From NCBI GenBank assembly GCA_965662645.1, contig CBFIII010000012.1, positions 1 through 64,000 on the forward strand: 64,000 bases of DNA. Direction: 5' to 3'. Of the stretch, positions 41,288 through 51,849 are shown piece after piece. Source of the DNA: UBA5342 sp965662645. GTDB taxonomy: Bacteria > Bacteroidota > Bacteroidia > Bacteroidales > UBA5342. The notes under the pieces are model-generated. The model ran no database searches. It saw only the letters and a program-made list of their open reading frames with translations, and was not told the origin of the DNA. How positions within the stretch are numbered: the first letter of the stretch is position 1; each line of letters starts with the position of its first letter. The position numbers and the translations under genes are program-made.

Positions 41288-43144
41288 ATGAAAGATTTTT
41301 TTAAAGTGATAAGTCGCTTTGCAGGGCCCTATATGAAATATTTTTACCTCGATGTGCTTTTTTCCATCCTTGGTACTATTGCTGGGTTATTTTCTTTTGC
41401 GATGATTATTCCCGTATTGCAGATCCTTTTCAAAATAAATGAGGATGAAGTGCCAGCAGCTCTGATGCAAATGCCCGACACTTCTGGTTTGCGTGACTTT
41501 TTTGAGTCAGGAGTGGAAGTGATTAAAAACAACTTCTATTATTATATCAGTGACGTTATTGCAGTCAATGGCGCTACTAAAGCTTTGATCCTAATTGCTA
41601 CCTTCTTAGTTGTAATGACCTTGCTTAAGACTGGATTTACCTATTTGGGTACTTTCTTTATGATTCCTTTGCGTTCTGGCATTGTGCGCGATTTGCGTAA
41701 CTCTTTATTCAAAAAATTAACGTCTATGCCTTTGTCTTTCTTTAGCGAGAAAAGAAAAGGTGATGTGATGGCTCGTATTACAGGTGATGTGCAGGAGGTT
41801 GAAGTGTCTATTGTTAGCTCTTTAGATGCTATGCTTCGTAATCCTATCATTATCATTATTTATCTACTCGTGATGATAGGTATCAGTTGGCGTTTGACAC
41901 TTTTTGTGATCTTACTCTTACCCCTTAGTGTTTTATTAGTTGGTGGACTTAGTCGCACTCTGAAACGTACTTCTAATAAAGGACAGATACAGTTAGGTGT
42001 TATCTTATCTCAGATAGAAGAAGTATTGGGTGGCCTTCGGGTTGTAAAGGCTTTTAGAGCCGAGCATAAGGTAGAAGTACGTTTTGCTGAAGCTAATGAA
42101 CGTTTCCGTAAAATTAGCAATCGTTTATCGCGTAAACGTCAGTCGGCACATCCTGTGAGTGAATTGACTGGTACTTTGATTATTGCTGTTGTTTTATGTT
42201 ATGGTGGTAGTCTTATTCTTACTGAAAATAGTAGTTTGTCGGCAGCTACTTTTATTTATTATTTATTGGTTTTCTATAGTATAGTACAGCCAGCTAAGGC
42301 GTTGTCAACAGGAGTTTTTAGTGTGCAAAAGGGTATGGCATCTATGGATAGAATTGATGAGGTATTGAGTGCTGTGAGTTCCATTCAAGATACTCCTAAT
42401 GCAAAACGTCTTAGTGCTTTTAATAATGAAATAGAATATAAAGATGTCTCTTTTAAATATACGCAGGATTTAGTATTAAAGCATATTAATTTAAAGATCA
42501 AGAAAGGACAAACGATAGCTTTGGTTGGACAATCTGGATCAGGTAAGACGACGATGGCAGAGCTTTTGCCTCGTTTCTATGATGTTTCTGAAGGCTCTAT
42601 TGCCATAGATGGGGTTGATATCAAAGACGTAACAATGCATAGTTTACGCAAGTATATGGGTTACGTTAATCAAGAGCCTATTTTATTTAATGATACTTTT
42701 TTGAATAATATTGCTTTTGGTGTTGAAAATGCTACTGAAGAACAAGTTATAGCTGCAGCCAAAGTGGCGAATGCTCATGATTTTATTATGGAAACAGAAG
42801 AGGGGTATCAAACTAATGTAGGTGATCGTGGTGGTCGTTTGTCTGGTGGTCAGCGTCAGCGTATCAGTATAGCACGTGCTATTTTAGCTAATCCTGAAAT
42901 TTTAATTCTTGATGAAGCGACGTCAGCCTTAGATACCGAAAGTGAGCGTTTGGTTCAGGATGCTCTTGATAAGCTTATGAAAGATAGGACGACTTTAGTT
43001 ATTGCACACCGTTTATCTACAATTAAAAATGCAAATTGCATCTATGTCCTTAACGAAGGTGTTGTCATTGAGAGTGGTAAACATGATGAATTGATGGAAA
43101 AAAAAGGTGCTTATTATAATTTAAATGAGATGCAGGTACTTTAG
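41288..43144 (+). CDS. ABC exporter, fused permease and ATPase (MsbA-like)
   Basis: The 618-residue half-transporter has six transmembrane helices (about 20-330) and an ATPase domain with Walker A LVGQSGSGKTTM, Q loop YVNQEPILF, signature LSGGQRQR, Walker B ILILDEATSALD and switch His in IAHRLST. The overall type is that of MsbA, the lipid A flippase; the sequence cannot exclude another lipid or peptide cargo. It functions as a homodimer in the inner membrane. Confidence 0.88.
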   Translation: MKDFFKVISRFAGPYMKYFYLDVLFSILGTIAGLFSFAMIIPVLQILFKINEDEVPAALMQMPDTSGLRDFFESGVEVIKNNFYYYISDVIAVNGATKALILIATFLVVMTLLKTGFTYLGTFFMIPLRSGIVRDLRNSLFKKLTSMPLSFFSEKRKGDVMARITGDVQEVEVSIVSSLDAMLRNPIIIIIYLLVMIGISWRLTLFVILLLPLSVLLVGGLSRTLKRTSNKGQIQLGVILSQIEEVLGGLRVVKAFRAEHKVEVRFAEANERFRKISNRLSRKRQSAHPVSELTGTLIIAVVLCYGGSLILTENSSLSAATFIYYLLVFYSIVQPAKALSTGVFSVQKGMASMDRIDEVLSAVSSIQDTPNAKRLSAFNNEIEYKDVSFKYTQDLVLKHINLKIKKGQTIALVGQSGSGKTTMAELLPRFYDVSEGSIAIDGVDIKDVTMHSLRKYMGYVNQEPILFNDTFLNNIAFGVENATEEQVIAAAKVANAHDFIMETEEGYQTNVGDRGGRLSGGQRQRISIARAILANPEILILDEATSALDTESERLVQDALDKLMKDRTTLVIAHRLSTIKNANCIYVLNEGVVIESGKHDELMEKKGAYYNLNEMQVL

Positions 43145-43179
43145 GTATCTTTGTTTTATTTTTGATATTAATTAATACA

Positions 43180-44622
43180 ATGGTCCAATTTATTAAGATA
43201 TCTTTTGTTTTATTTTCTTTTTGTATTTTTTCTTCTTTAAAAGCGCAAACGGATTCTTTGTTTTTAATGAGTGATACGTTAAATCTTAATGATGACGATG
43301 AATTGTCTGATGTTGAGAATTTTGATTCTGTTTTCAATGCAGATGTTGTTTTTACTCAGAATCTTGTTATCCCTTCTTATGAAGATTTATTAGAGATCTA
43401 TTATGCTGCTGTTGTTGCTGTTGATTCTCACCTTAATTTTAATATCTATCGTTATCGTTCTGAAGATAAAAACACGAAAGTAAATCCATTTCTTTTTGCA
43501 CAGGTTATTTATCCCGATGATAGTTTTGATATTTGTGCTCCCATTCCTGATTCTCTCGATTTAGTTTGCCGCAATGATTATGATATTTTTAATGATGTGA
43601 AAGCTGATATTGCTTTACATTATCCTGATATGATGACAGCTACTAGAGCGATGATTCCTGATCCACCTAAATTTGATCTTCAAGATATTATTTATTCTGT
43701 AGATTTAGATTTATCGCGTATTGATACCAATAGGAAAGCTATCAATCGACCAGATAGAATAGAACAGGTAGCATATGGTTATCAACCTTGGCATCATAAA
43801 GCGATGGCGATGGCCAATGCGAATCAGATTGCTTTTTCCGATTGGGCTAAAGGGGGAAGTAATTCTTTTTCTATCTCAGGACAGTTTACGGTGGATGTAG
43901 ATTATGAGTCTTTAGATAAAAAAACAAAGTGGGATAATGATCTGGAATTCCGGTTGGGTTATATGCAACAAGAAAGTCGTCCTTTTATTAAAAACTTAGA
44001 TTATTTTAGATTAAACACACGTTATGCACGTAATGCTTTTAATCGTTGGTTTTATGCTTTTAATACGGAATTAACGACTCAGTTTTTCGAAGGTTATGAT
44101 TTGAAAAATGAGAATTATGATGATCCCATATCTAATTTTTTATCTCCTGCTTATCTTAAGATAGCTCTTGGTTTGGATTATAAATATGGAACTAAAAAAC
44201 AAAAAAAACTATTTTCAATGCAAACTTCGCCTTTATCATTTAAGCTGACTTATGTGCGTGATACGAGTATTGTTAGCCAAGAAAAATATGGTGTTGAATC
44301 TGGGGAGAAAGGAAGAGAAGAAATTGGTGGTTCTATTGAGTTTGTAAGTAAATATGATATTAAAGATAGATTTAATGCGCAATCTCGTTTGCTCTTCTTT
44401 TCTAATTATATAGATAACCCTCAAAATGTTGATTTGAACTGGAATACTAGTTTAACTTATCATTTTAGTCGTATTATATCTGTTAGCTTTACCTTAGATA
44501 TGATTTATGATGATGATGTTAAAATTTTAATTTCTGAAGCTGATGATGGTACTAAAAAATATGGCCAACGTTTACAGTTGAAAGAATATTTAGGTTTTGG
44601 TCTTACCTACCGTTTGATGTAA
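43180..44622 (+). CDS. DUF3078 outer-membrane-type protein
   Basis: The 480-residue protein has a signal peptide (MVQFIKISFVLFSFCIFSSL, cleavage after KAQ), an acidic N-terminal half and a C-terminal DUF3078 domain (about 200-480) with WAKGGSNSFSISGQF and long amphipathic strands, ending in the aromatic strand GFGLTYRLM. A beta-barrel or barrel-associated location is likely; function is unknown. The ATG at 43180 is used in preference to a TTG six codons upstream. It lies 35 bases after the exporter gene. Confidence 0.8.
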   Translation: MVQFIKISFVLFSFCIFSSLKAQTDSLFLMSDTLNLNDDDELSDVENFDSVFNADVVFTQNLVIPSYEDLLEIYYAAVVAVDSHLNFNIYRYRSEDKNTKVNPFLFAQVIYPDDSFDICAPIPDSLDLVCRNDYDIFNDVKADIALHYPDMMTATRAMIPDPPKFDLQDIIYSVDLDLSRIDTNRKAINRPDRIEQVAYGYQPWHHKAMAMANANQIAFSDWAKGGSNSFSISGQFTVDVDYESLDKKTKWDNDLEFRLGYMQQESRPFIKNLDYFRLNTRYARNAFNRWFYAFNTELTTQFFEGYDLKNENYDDPISNFLSPAYLKIALGLDYKYGTKKQKKLFSMQTSPLSFKLTYVRDTSIVSQEKYGVESGEKGREEIGGSIEFVSKYDIKDRFNAQSRLLFFSNYIDNPQNVDLNWNTSLTYHFSRIISVSFTLDMIYDDDVKILISEADDGTKKYGQRLQLKEYLGFGLTYRLM

Positions 44623-44658
44623 ATCATTATTTTTAGCTTTTAAGATAAAGCTAAGTTG

Positions 44659-45420
44659 TTATTCTTTAATGTTTTCCTTTATTGGATATTTGATATTTGT
44701 CAGGAATAATGCATTAGCTGGTGCACTTGTGCCTGCTTTAGACCTATCTTTAGCCTCTATAATGGAACAGAAGTCCATAGTGCTTAGTTTCCCCTTGCCA
44801 ACATTAAAGAGAGTGCCTACAATGGCGCGTACCATGTTATGAAGAAAACGATTGGCTGTGATATGAAACACCCACTGATGTTCACCCTTCAAACGCCAGA
44901 AAGCTTCGCTTACATCACAATCATTAGTAAAGGTGTCTGTGTTCAGCTTACTAAAAGAGGTGAAATCTGTGTAGCGTAAGAGCTCTAAGGCTGCGTGGTT
45001 CATTTTTTCAAAGTCTAAGGCATAATATGAGCGGTAACTATAAGTATTTAAGAAGGGTGACTTTTGGGTTAATAAATGATATTCGTAAGAACGTGAAGTC
45101 GCTGAGAATCTAGCGTGCATATCCATATCTACTTCGTAAATACGGTAGATAACTATGGCTTTACTGATGTAATTATTGATTTTATATATGAGTTTTTCAG
45201 TATCTGATATAAGATGTTGTAGATCTATATGTGCCACAAAAAAACGCGCATGAACTCCTGCATCAGTACGTCCACAGCCAACTACCTTGACCTCTTCTCT
45301 GAGCATCATACTCAGCGCTTTTTGTAATTCTTCTTGTATGCTTATTGCATCAGGTTGAATTTGCCAGCCATGGTAATTGCTGCCGTCATACGCCAGTTCT
45401 ATAAAATAACGTTGTGCCAA
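44659..45420 (-). CDS. truA: tRNA pseudouridine(38-40) synthase TruA
   Basis: Converts uridines 38-40 of the anticodon stem to pseudouridine; 253 aa. The catalytic Asp53 is in CGRTDAGVHA, and the opening RYFIELAYDGSNYHGWQ and FLHNMVRAIVGT are family blocks. The start is a TTG at 45420, since no ATG occurs before the conserved N-terminus. It lies 17 bases after purU. Confidence 0.96.
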   Translation of the reverse strand: MAQRYFIELAYDGSNYHGWQIQPDAISIQEELQKALSMMLREEVKVVGCGRTDAGVHARFFVAHIDLQHLISDTEKLIYKINNYISKAIVIYRIYEVDMDMHARFSATSRSYEYHLLTQKSPFLNTYSYRSYYALDFEKMNHAALELLRYTDFTSFSKLNTDTFTNDCDVSEAFWRLKGEHQWVFHITANRFLHNMVRAIVGTLFNVGKGKLSTMDFCSIIEAKDRSKAGTSAPANALFLTNIKYPIKENIKE

Positions 45421-45437
45421 AATTTTATTGTTAAGGG

Positions 45438-46298
45438 TTATCCAAAAACAACAGTACGGTTGTTATATACTAATATCTGGCGTTTTATGTGCTTTTCAAC
45501 GGCTCTTGCCAATACTATTTTTTCTAAATCACGCCCCTTAGCCACTAATTCATTAATGGAATTACGATGTGTTATGCGGGCTACGTCCTGTTCTATGATA
45601 GGTCCAGCATCCAAATCGCTTGTGACATAATGACTCGTTGCTCCTATTATTTTTACGCCACGTTTATGTGCTGCATGATAGGGTTTTGCTCCCATAAAAG
45701 CAGGTAGAAAAGAGTGGTGTATGTTGATGATTTTTTTAGGATAATGGTTTACAAAATCTTCAGAGAGTACTTGCATATAACGCGCTAGTACTATTAAGTC
45801 GATATCGTATTGTTCCAATAAGGCGAGTTCTTTTGCTTCTTGTTCTACTTTCGTTTCTTTGGTAACCGGAATTTGATAATAAGGAATGTTGAATTTCTTA
45901 GCTACTGATGACATGTCCTCATGGTTACTAATAATTAGTGGAATAGTGACTTCCCATTCACCAGCTTCGTAACGGGCTAATAAGTCATAGAGACAATGCG
46001 ACATTTTAGATACAAAAATGGCCATACGAGGCGTTTTATCACTAAAGTATAACTCGTATGCTACAGAATATTCTTTTTCTGAAAATAATCTATTAAGTTG
46101 TTCTTCAATAGTATCACGCGGTATTTCAAATTGATCTATTTCCCATTCTATGCGCATGTAAAAAAGACGTTCTTCACTGTCAACATGCTGATCGAGATGG
46201 ATAATGTTTCCGTTATAGCGATTAATGTATTTTGTAATGTTGGCCAAAATACCAGGTTTGTCATCACAATAGAATAAAAGTGTTGCTGTAGGTATCAT
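45438..46298 (-). CDS. purU: Formyltetrahydrofolate deformylase PurU
   Basis: Hydrolyses 10-formyl-THF to formate and THF, balancing one-carbon pools and feeding formate to purine synthesis; 286 aa. An N-terminal ACT-like domain (about 1-85, CDDKPGILANITKYI) is followed by the formyltransferase-fold domain with LARYMQVLS, NIHHSFLPAF and the catalytic Asp in SDLDAGPII. It lies upstream of truA in the same transcript, a pairing with no evident functional link. Confidence 0.95.
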   Translation of the reverse strand: MIPTATLLFYCDDKPGILANITKYINRYNGNIIHLDQHVDSEERLFYMRIEWEIDQFEIPRDTIEEQLNRLFSEKEYSVAYELYFSDKTPRMAIFVSKMSHCLYDLLARYEAGEWEVTIPLIISNHEDMSSVAKKFNIPYYQIPVTKETKVEQEAKELALLEQYDIDLIVLARYMQVLSEDFVNHYPKKIINIHHSFLPAFMGAKPYHAAHKRGVKIIGATSHYVTSDLDAGPIIEQDVARITHRNSINELVAKGRDLEKIVLARAVEKHIKRQILVYNNRTVVFG

Positions 46299-46343
46299 AT
46301 ATATTAAATTTTTCTTTATTATGCGGTAATGAATTGTTCTTAT

Positions 46344-49031
46344 TTAATCGTCCCAGAGTGAGTTATCGTATGGCGAATTGCGTTTGTCATATTTTAAATC
46401 TTGTAGCATTGATGAGTTGACGTGAATGGAAATATTATAAGATTTAACAGTTCCAATAGGTACAAAGCTAGCACTCATACTCCAACAGTGCAAATCACGC
46501 GTAACACTAAAGCGGGTCGAAGCCATTGTATTTGACCTGAAATTATAGCCTGAACTAAAGTTAAACTTCCATTTTTCAGTTAGTGATATGTTTCCTGACA
46601 TGCTGAGGTTGGAATTCCCTTCATATTTATAATCTTTTAAATCACTGTCCCAATTATTGGTCAAATTTACAGAATAACTAAAGTTAAGACTCCAAGGCAT
46701 GGCAAATATTAAGTAGCCATCATTATCATAATGATTTGAACTTGCACTTTTCTCTTTATTGTTGCCTTTTTTTTCTTCATCTTTATTGTCACTTTGTATT
46801 TCATCGCCACTTAATTTTTTTATAAAGTCGCTTATCTTTTTTTGATTAATTGTGAGTCCCATTGATGTGCTAGCTCGCGTTAATCGCATTAATTTGCCTT
46901 TGTCGCTATAATAGGACGTATTGATCTTATTTCCATTTTCATCAGAAGTGTAGGGATCAAATGTGGCGCTAATATTGACAGATTTCTTAAATACGGTAAG
47001 TCCTAAATTAGCACTTACATTCGACCAATTAAGGGAATCGGCCATTATATTGTATCCTGTTCCAAAGTTAAGACGATCAATTAATTTAACTTTTTTAAAA
47101 TCAGCGGTAGAATCTTTGTCGTCGCGCACTTTCATTTCAAGATTGTTGCCTAATGAGAAGCTTACAACGCTGCTTTTACCGCTTCCTGGTGTCCCATATA
47201 GGCTTCCTGCATATTTACTATATTCTATATCTTCCCATAAGCTATCGGTACTATTATATTTTTTATATGTATCGTAATATCCATAGTGTTCATCGCTAAA
47301 ATCAGGTCGCCAGCTTAAAGAAACAGAAGGGGTCATGACGTGTCGTATGGCTTGCACCTTGCTGCCAAATATCTTTTGTATAGGATAATACATACCATAT
47401 AGTTTGGTGGACATGCTCATAGAGGTAGAATAATCATAAACCCGATTGAAGCCCCAAGTGGTGTCTTTTGCTATGCTGTTTGCTGAGGTATCCCATTTTT
47501 GTGTAACGGAGGATGAATACCAACGTTCGGTGTAATTTACAGTGGGGCTTAATGTTATATTGTTAAATAATTGAAAAGAAGTGCTTACGGGAATGGTATG
47601 TTTTATTCCATTTTTCCAATCTTTTATAAGGTCAGATGTGTATAATTTATCTTGTTTTCCACTAAATGAGTTGGAGGTGCTTCCAGTATATGACATACTG
47701 ATTTTTTCATACCATCGTTCAGAGCCTATTGCTTTTTTTCGTTTGAAAGGGTAAATCCTATTCATTGTTACCGAAAATTGTGGAAGAGATATCGCGATGC
47801 TTGTATCGGCAGCGTTTTGAGAATGAGTAGCACTTAGTGATAAGTTGAATGGTGCTTCAGGAAATCGTTTACTATAAGAAATACTAGAACTTTTTCGGTT
47901 GCTTGAGCTCGTTTTACTTACATCATAAATACGTTCTAGGTCATTGGTTTCGTATGACGAAGATGAGAAGTTTACACTGGCTGAAAAATTGCTGTAGGGA
48001 CTGGCTTTAGGGTCTTGTGTGTGAGTCCATCGGATAGAGAAGTCTTTGCTTTTTGTTGACGTTCCTAAGACTTCTTCTCCACTTGCACTAACACGGTATG
48101 TGGCGTTAATGTTACCACTAAATTTGTAACGTTTTCTATAATTTGATTTTCCATACACAGCCCACGAACCTTGGGTGTAGATGTCTCCAGTTAAGGCTAA
48201 ATCCATATAATCACTTAATGCAAAATAGTAACCGCCATTTTTAAGATAAAAACCACGGGTACTCTCTTCTCCATAGCTAGGCATTATAAAACCAGAAGTG
48301 TAGCTATCTGTAAATGGGAAATAACCAAAAGGAATGAAAAATGGCAACTTAACGCCTTCCATTACTAAATAAGCTGGACCTGTAACAATACTTTTTCCTG
48401 GGTGTACTTTTGCTTTGGTCATTGCTAAATAAAAGTGAGGATGTTCTATATTGGAACACGTCGTGTAGCGTCCATTTTTCATGCAAAAGCTTTCGTCATT
48501 TACCCGTTTAGTTATTCCACCTGTGATGTAACCTTCTGCTTGTTCGGAGGCTACATTGTATATTAGACCTTTCTTTGTGATGAAATTGTAACGTATTGTT
48601 TCGGATTCAAAATCCTGTGTGCCATCAGAAAATTTAGGGGTTTGAGTAAGTTGTCCTGTAGAATCTTTTATGCCTTCGGCATAAATCATACTACTGTCAC
48701 GGTTCATGCGGATATAATATGCTTCGAGTTTTATGTCTCCATAAGTTACTTTTGCGTTGTTATACATGATAACTGTACCATTGGATAACATGATGATAGA
48801 GTCTTCTGCATTGTAGGTGACATCTTCATCCATTTCCGACTTTGTAGAACTGATCGTCGAATTACGATCAAATTCTTTGTCTTGTTGAGTAGTATCCTCA
48901 GAAACTACGAACGAAGACGAGTCTTGAGGCGCTAAATTATCCGATTCCTGAGCATAAATAGAAAAATAATTTATGCCTAAAAAAAAGAATAAAATATAAT
49001 AAATGGGGTATGTGCTAATTTTTTTTCGCAA
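46344..49031 (-). CDS. lptD: LPS-assembly protein LptD, Bacteroidota type
   Basis: Outer-membrane translocon that inserts lipopolysaccharide at the cell surface. It is 895 aa with a signal peptide (about 1-28, ending YAQ), an acidic linker, an OstA/LptA-like jellyroll (about 70-190, IIMLSNGTVIMYNNAKVTYG) and a long C-terminal beta-barrel rich in alternating Ser/Tyr strands. A Lys/Glu/Asn-rich loop lies near residues 745-765. The start is TTG at 49031, with no suitable ATG and a -7 box just upstream. lptC lies 35 kb away in this window. Confidence 0.88.
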   Translation of the reverse strand: MRKKISTYPIYYILFFFLGINYFSIYAQESDNLAPQDSSSFVVSEDTTQQDKEFDRNSTISSTKSEMDEDVTYNAEDSIIMLSNGTVIMYNNAKVTYGDIKLEAYYIRMNRDSSMIYAEGIKDSTGQLTQTPKFSDGTQDFESETIRYNFITKKGLIYNVASEQAEGYITGGITKRVNDESFCMKNGRYTTCSNIEHPHFYLAMTKAKVHPGKSIVTGPAYLVMEGVKLPFFIPFGYFPFTDSYTSGFIMPSYGEESTRGFYLKNGGYYFALSDYMDLALTGDIYTQGSWAVYGKSNYRKRYKFSGNINATYRVSASGEEVLGTSTKSKDFSIRWTHTQDPKASPYSNFSASVNFSSSSYETNDLERIYDVSKTSSSNRKSSSISYSKRFPEAPFNLSLSATHSQNAADTSIAISLPQFSVTMNRIYPFKRKKAIGSERWYEKISMSYTGSTSNSFSGKQDKLYTSDLIKDWKNGIKHTIPVSTSFQLFNNITLSPTVNYTERWYSSSVTQKWDTSANSIAKDTTWGFNRVYDYSTSMSMSTKLYGMYYPIQKIFGSKVQAIRHVMTPSVSLSWRPDFSDEHYGYYDTYKKYNSTDSLWEDIEYSKYAGSLYGTPGSGKSSVVSFSLGNNLEMKVRDDKDSTADFKKVKLIDRLNFGTGYNIMADSLNWSNVSANLGLTVFKKSVNISATFDPYTSDENGNKINTSYYSDKGKLMRLTRASTSMGLTINQKKISDFIKKLSGDEIQSDNKDEEKKGNNKEKSASSNHYDNDGYLIFAMPWSLNFSYSVNLTNNWDSDLKDYKYEGNSNLSMSGNISLTEKWKFNFSSGYNFRSNTMASTRFSVTRDLHCWSMSASFVPIGTVKSYNISIHVNSSMLQDLKYDKRNSPYDNSLWDD

Positions 49032-49057
49032 ACTCTTAGTTTTTCGTAGTTTTGTTG

Positions 49058-49065
49058 CAAAGATA
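49058..49065 (-). promoter_or_regulatory. -7 promoter box of lptD
   Basis: TATCTTTG followed by C on the minus strand, 26 bases upstream of the TTG start. Confidence 0.5.
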
Positions 49066-49138
49066 TATGTTTCAATCTACATAATCTGAACTCTTAAGCA
49101 TTTTGAAATATCTAGTCATTAAATACATTCTTTCACAA

Positions 49139-50281
49139 ATGATTTACAGTAGATTAAAGTCGTTTTTATTGGTGCAAATTTGGTGCCTGTTTTTTGTGTT
49201 ACCGCTAACGGTGGCTCAAGGTTATGGTGTAAAGACCGTTGTTATTGATGCTGGACACGGTGGAAAAGACCCTGGTGCTGTAGGTTCGCGTTGTAAAGAA
49301 AAAGATATTGTGCTGAAAGTAGCCTTACTGACGGGGCAATATATAAAAGAGAATTTGCCCGACGTTACGGTGATATATACCCGTGATGATGACCACTTTG
49401 TAGAACTTAGTGAGCGCGCTAATATTGCTAATAAAGCAAAGGCTGACTTGTTTGTTTCTATTCATGCTAATTCGGCGAGTCGTGGTAGTGCTTATGGTGC
49501 GGAGACCTACGTGTTAGGAACAAATAAAAGTGAGAATAACTTAAAGATTGCACAAAAGGAGAATAGTGTGATTACTTTTGAGGATAATTACGAAGAGAAA
49601 TATGAAGGATTTGATCCCAATTCTCCCGAATCGTATATTATCTTTAGTTTTATGCAAAATGCCTATCAAGAACAGAGTACTGCTTTAGCTACTTTGATAC
49701 AACACCAATATACAAAACGTGTAGGTCGAAAAGATCGAGAGGTACGACAAGCTTCTTTTTGGGTGTTGTCAACCACCTCTATGCCAGCAGTTCTTACGGA
49801 GTTGGGTTTTATTTCTAATCCTGATGAAGAGCGTTTTTTAGTCTCAAAAGAAGGACAAGAATTTATGGCTTCAGCTCTTTTTAGAGCTATTAGAGATTAT
49901 AAGAAAGAGATTGATGCTACGCAAAGTTTGACCCTTTCTGATGCTGAGAATGAAATTTTAGAAGAGAAGGACATTGTAACGCCTCCTGTTGCAATTGATA
50001 TTCCAACTCATGATGGAGTGATTTACAAACTTCAGATCTTAACGACTTCCAAAATATTAAAAATGGATCACCGTTCAATAAAAGATTTGAAAGATGTTGA
50101 TTATTATGTTGATGGTAGTTTATATAAATATACTTTGGGGTATTCTTCTGATATCAATGAGATTAATAAACTCAAAAAACAATATATTGACCAGTTTGCA
50201 GGTTGTTTCGTTGTTGCATTTCAAGGTGGTAAACATATTTCTATGGCAGAAGCCCGCAAGATTCAAGCTGTAGCGCACTAA
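49139..50281 (+). CDS. N-acetylmuramoyl-L-alanine amidase (AmiC type) with C-terminal SPOR-like domain
   Basis: Zinc amidase that cuts the stem peptide from peptidoglycan; exported (signal MIYSRLKSFLLVQIW to about residue 27), 380 aa. Zinc-site residues are His40 in IDAGHGGKDPG, Glu54 in CKEKD and the His in SIHANS; the catalytic Glu is in LTELGFISN. A linker leads to a SPOR-like segment (about 295-375) that may target the septum. The ATG at 49139 is used in preference to a TTG twelve codons upstream. It is divergent from lptD. Confidence 0.88.
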   Translation: MIYSRLKSFLLVQIWCLFFVLPLTVAQGYGVKTVVIDAGHGGKDPGAVGSRCKEKDIVLKVALLTGQYIKENLPDVTVIYTRDDDHFVELSERANIANKAKADLFVSIHANSASRGSAYGAETYVLGTNKSENNLKIAQKENSVITFEDNYEEKYEGFDPNSPESYIIFSFMQNAYQEQSTALATLIQHQYTKRVGRKDREVRQASFWVLSTTSMPAVLTELGFISNPDEERFLVSKEGQEFMASALFRAIRDYKKEIDATQSLTLSDAENEILEEKDIVTPPVAIDIPTHDGVIYKLQILTTSKILKMDHRSIKDLKDVDYYVDGSLYKYTLGYSSDINEINKLKKQYIDQFAGCFVVAFQGGKHISMAEARKIQAVAH

Positions 50282-50330
50282 TTTGTATAATAACGCTTCT
50301 TTACATTTCTATACTTTTAGTTAAAAAGTG

Positions 50331-50338
50331 TACCTTTG
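50331..50338 (+). promoter_or_regulatory. -7 promoter box of ahcY
   Basis: TACCTTTG, 29 bases before the ATG; -33 element unclear. Confidence 0.45.
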
Positions 50339-50367
50339 TATTCATTTTTTAATAAAAGTAAGAAACT

Positions 50368-51777
50368 ATGACTTTTTCAGATTTAGATTATAAAATTGCT
50401 GATATCAGTTTGGCAGAATTTGGCAGAAAAGAGATTGATTTATCAGAGACAGAGATGCCTGGTTTAATGTCTTTGCGCGATAAGTATAAGAAAGATAAGC
50501 CTTTGAAAGGTGCGCGTATTATGGGGTCATTGCATATGACTATCCAAACGGCCGTGCTTATCGAAACACTAGTAGATCTTGGTGCTGATGTGCGTTGGTG
50601 TAGTTGTAATATTTTTTCTACTCAAGATCATGCGGCAGCAGCCATTGCAGCAGCAGGAGTGCCTGTTTTTGCTTGGAAAGGTGAATCATTAAAAGATTAC
50701 TGGTGGTGTACTTTACAGGCTCTTTCTTTTCCTGGAGGTTTAGGTCCTAATTTGATTGTGGATGATGGTGGTGATGCTACTATGATGGTTCATGTGGGGG
50801 TTGATGGTGAGAAAGATAGTTCTATTTTTGATCATCCTGTAGAGGCTGAAGATGAAAAACAATTATTAAGCTTACTCAAGACGGTACAAGGAGAACGTCC
50901 ACAACATTGGACTTCTATGGCTAAGGATATCAAAGGTGTTTCTGAAGAAACTACCACTGGTGTACACCGTTTGTATCACATGCATGAAGAAGGAAAACTG
51001 TTATTTCCTGCTTTTAATGTTAATGATTCTGTGACGAAATCAAAATTTGATAACTTATATGGTTGCCGTGAGTCTTTGGCTGATGGTATCAAGCGTGCTA
51101 CTGATATTATGGTAGCAGGTAAAATCGTTGTTGTGTGTGGTTATGGTGATGTGGGTAAAGGATGTGCACAGAGTATGCGAGGTTTTGGTGCTCGTGTTAT
51201 CATTACCGAAATAGATCCAATATGTGCGTTACAAGCTGCTATGGAAGGTTTTGAAGTGACTACTTTAGAAGATACATTGGCTGAGGGTGATATTTATGTA
51301 ACGACTACTGGAAATAAAGATATTCTCCGTATCGAACACCTTACTAATATGAAAGATCAGGCCATTGTTTGTAACATTGGTCATTTTGATAATGAGATTC
51401 AAGTTGATGCTTTAGAGCATTTTAAAGGGGTGAAAAAAGTTAACATAAAACCACAAGTAGATCGTTTCTATTTTGAAGATGGTAGTTCTATTCTTTTGTT
51501 AGCCGAAGGTCGTCTTGTTAACCTAGGTTGTGCTACGGGGCATCCTTCTTTTGTGATGAGTAACTCATTTACCAATCAGACTTTAGCTCAAATAGAGCTT
51601 TTCAATAAAGAATATCCAGTTGATGTTTATCGTTTACCAAAACATTTGGATGAAGAGGTAGCTCGTTTACATTTAGAAAAGCTAGGTGTTAAGTTAACTA
51701 AATTATCACCAGAACAAGCCGAATACATTGGAGTAACGGTTGATGGTCCATATAAACCAGAGCATTATCGTTATTAG
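50368..51777 (+). CDS. ahcY: Adenosylhomocysteinase (S-adenosylhomocysteine hydrolase)
   Basis: NAD-dependent enzyme that splits S-adenosylhomocysteine into adenosine and homocysteine, relieving product inhibition of methyltransferases; 469 aa. Substrate-binding blocks are SLHMTIQTAVL, CNIFSTQDHAAAA and FNVNDSVTKSKFDN; the NAD loop is VCGYGDVGKGCA; the C-terminus ends GPYKPEHYRY as in the family. Full length and undamaged. Confidence 0.97.
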   Translation: MTFSDLDYKIADISLAEFGRKEIDLSETEMPGLMSLRDKYKKDKPLKGARIMGSLHMTIQTAVLIETLVDLGADVRWCSCNIFSTQDHAAAAIAAAGVPVFAWKGESLKDYWWCTLQALSFPGGLGPNLIVDDGGDATMMVHVGVDGEKDSSIFDHPVEAEDEKQLLSLLKTVQGERPQHWTSMAKDIKGVSEETTTGVHRLYHMHEEGKLLFPAFNVNDSVTKSKFDNLYGCRESLADGIKRATDIMVAGKIVVVCGYGDVGKGCAQSMRGFGARVIITEIDPICALQAAMEGFEVTTLEDTLAEGDIYVTTTGNKDILRIEHLTNMKDQAIVCNIGHFDNEIQVDALEHFKGVKKVNIKPQVDRFYFEDGSSILLLAEGRLVNLGCATGHPSFVMSNSFTNQTLAQIELFNKEYPVDVYRLPKHLDEEVARLHLEKLGVKLTKLSPEQAEYIGVTVDGPYKPEHYRY

Positions 51778-51849
51778 GAGCAGGAGCTAACTTATTTTAT
51801 TTTTCAGCGTGTTTATTGTGTTTTCTTTAGAAATACTAACGGTTGAGGT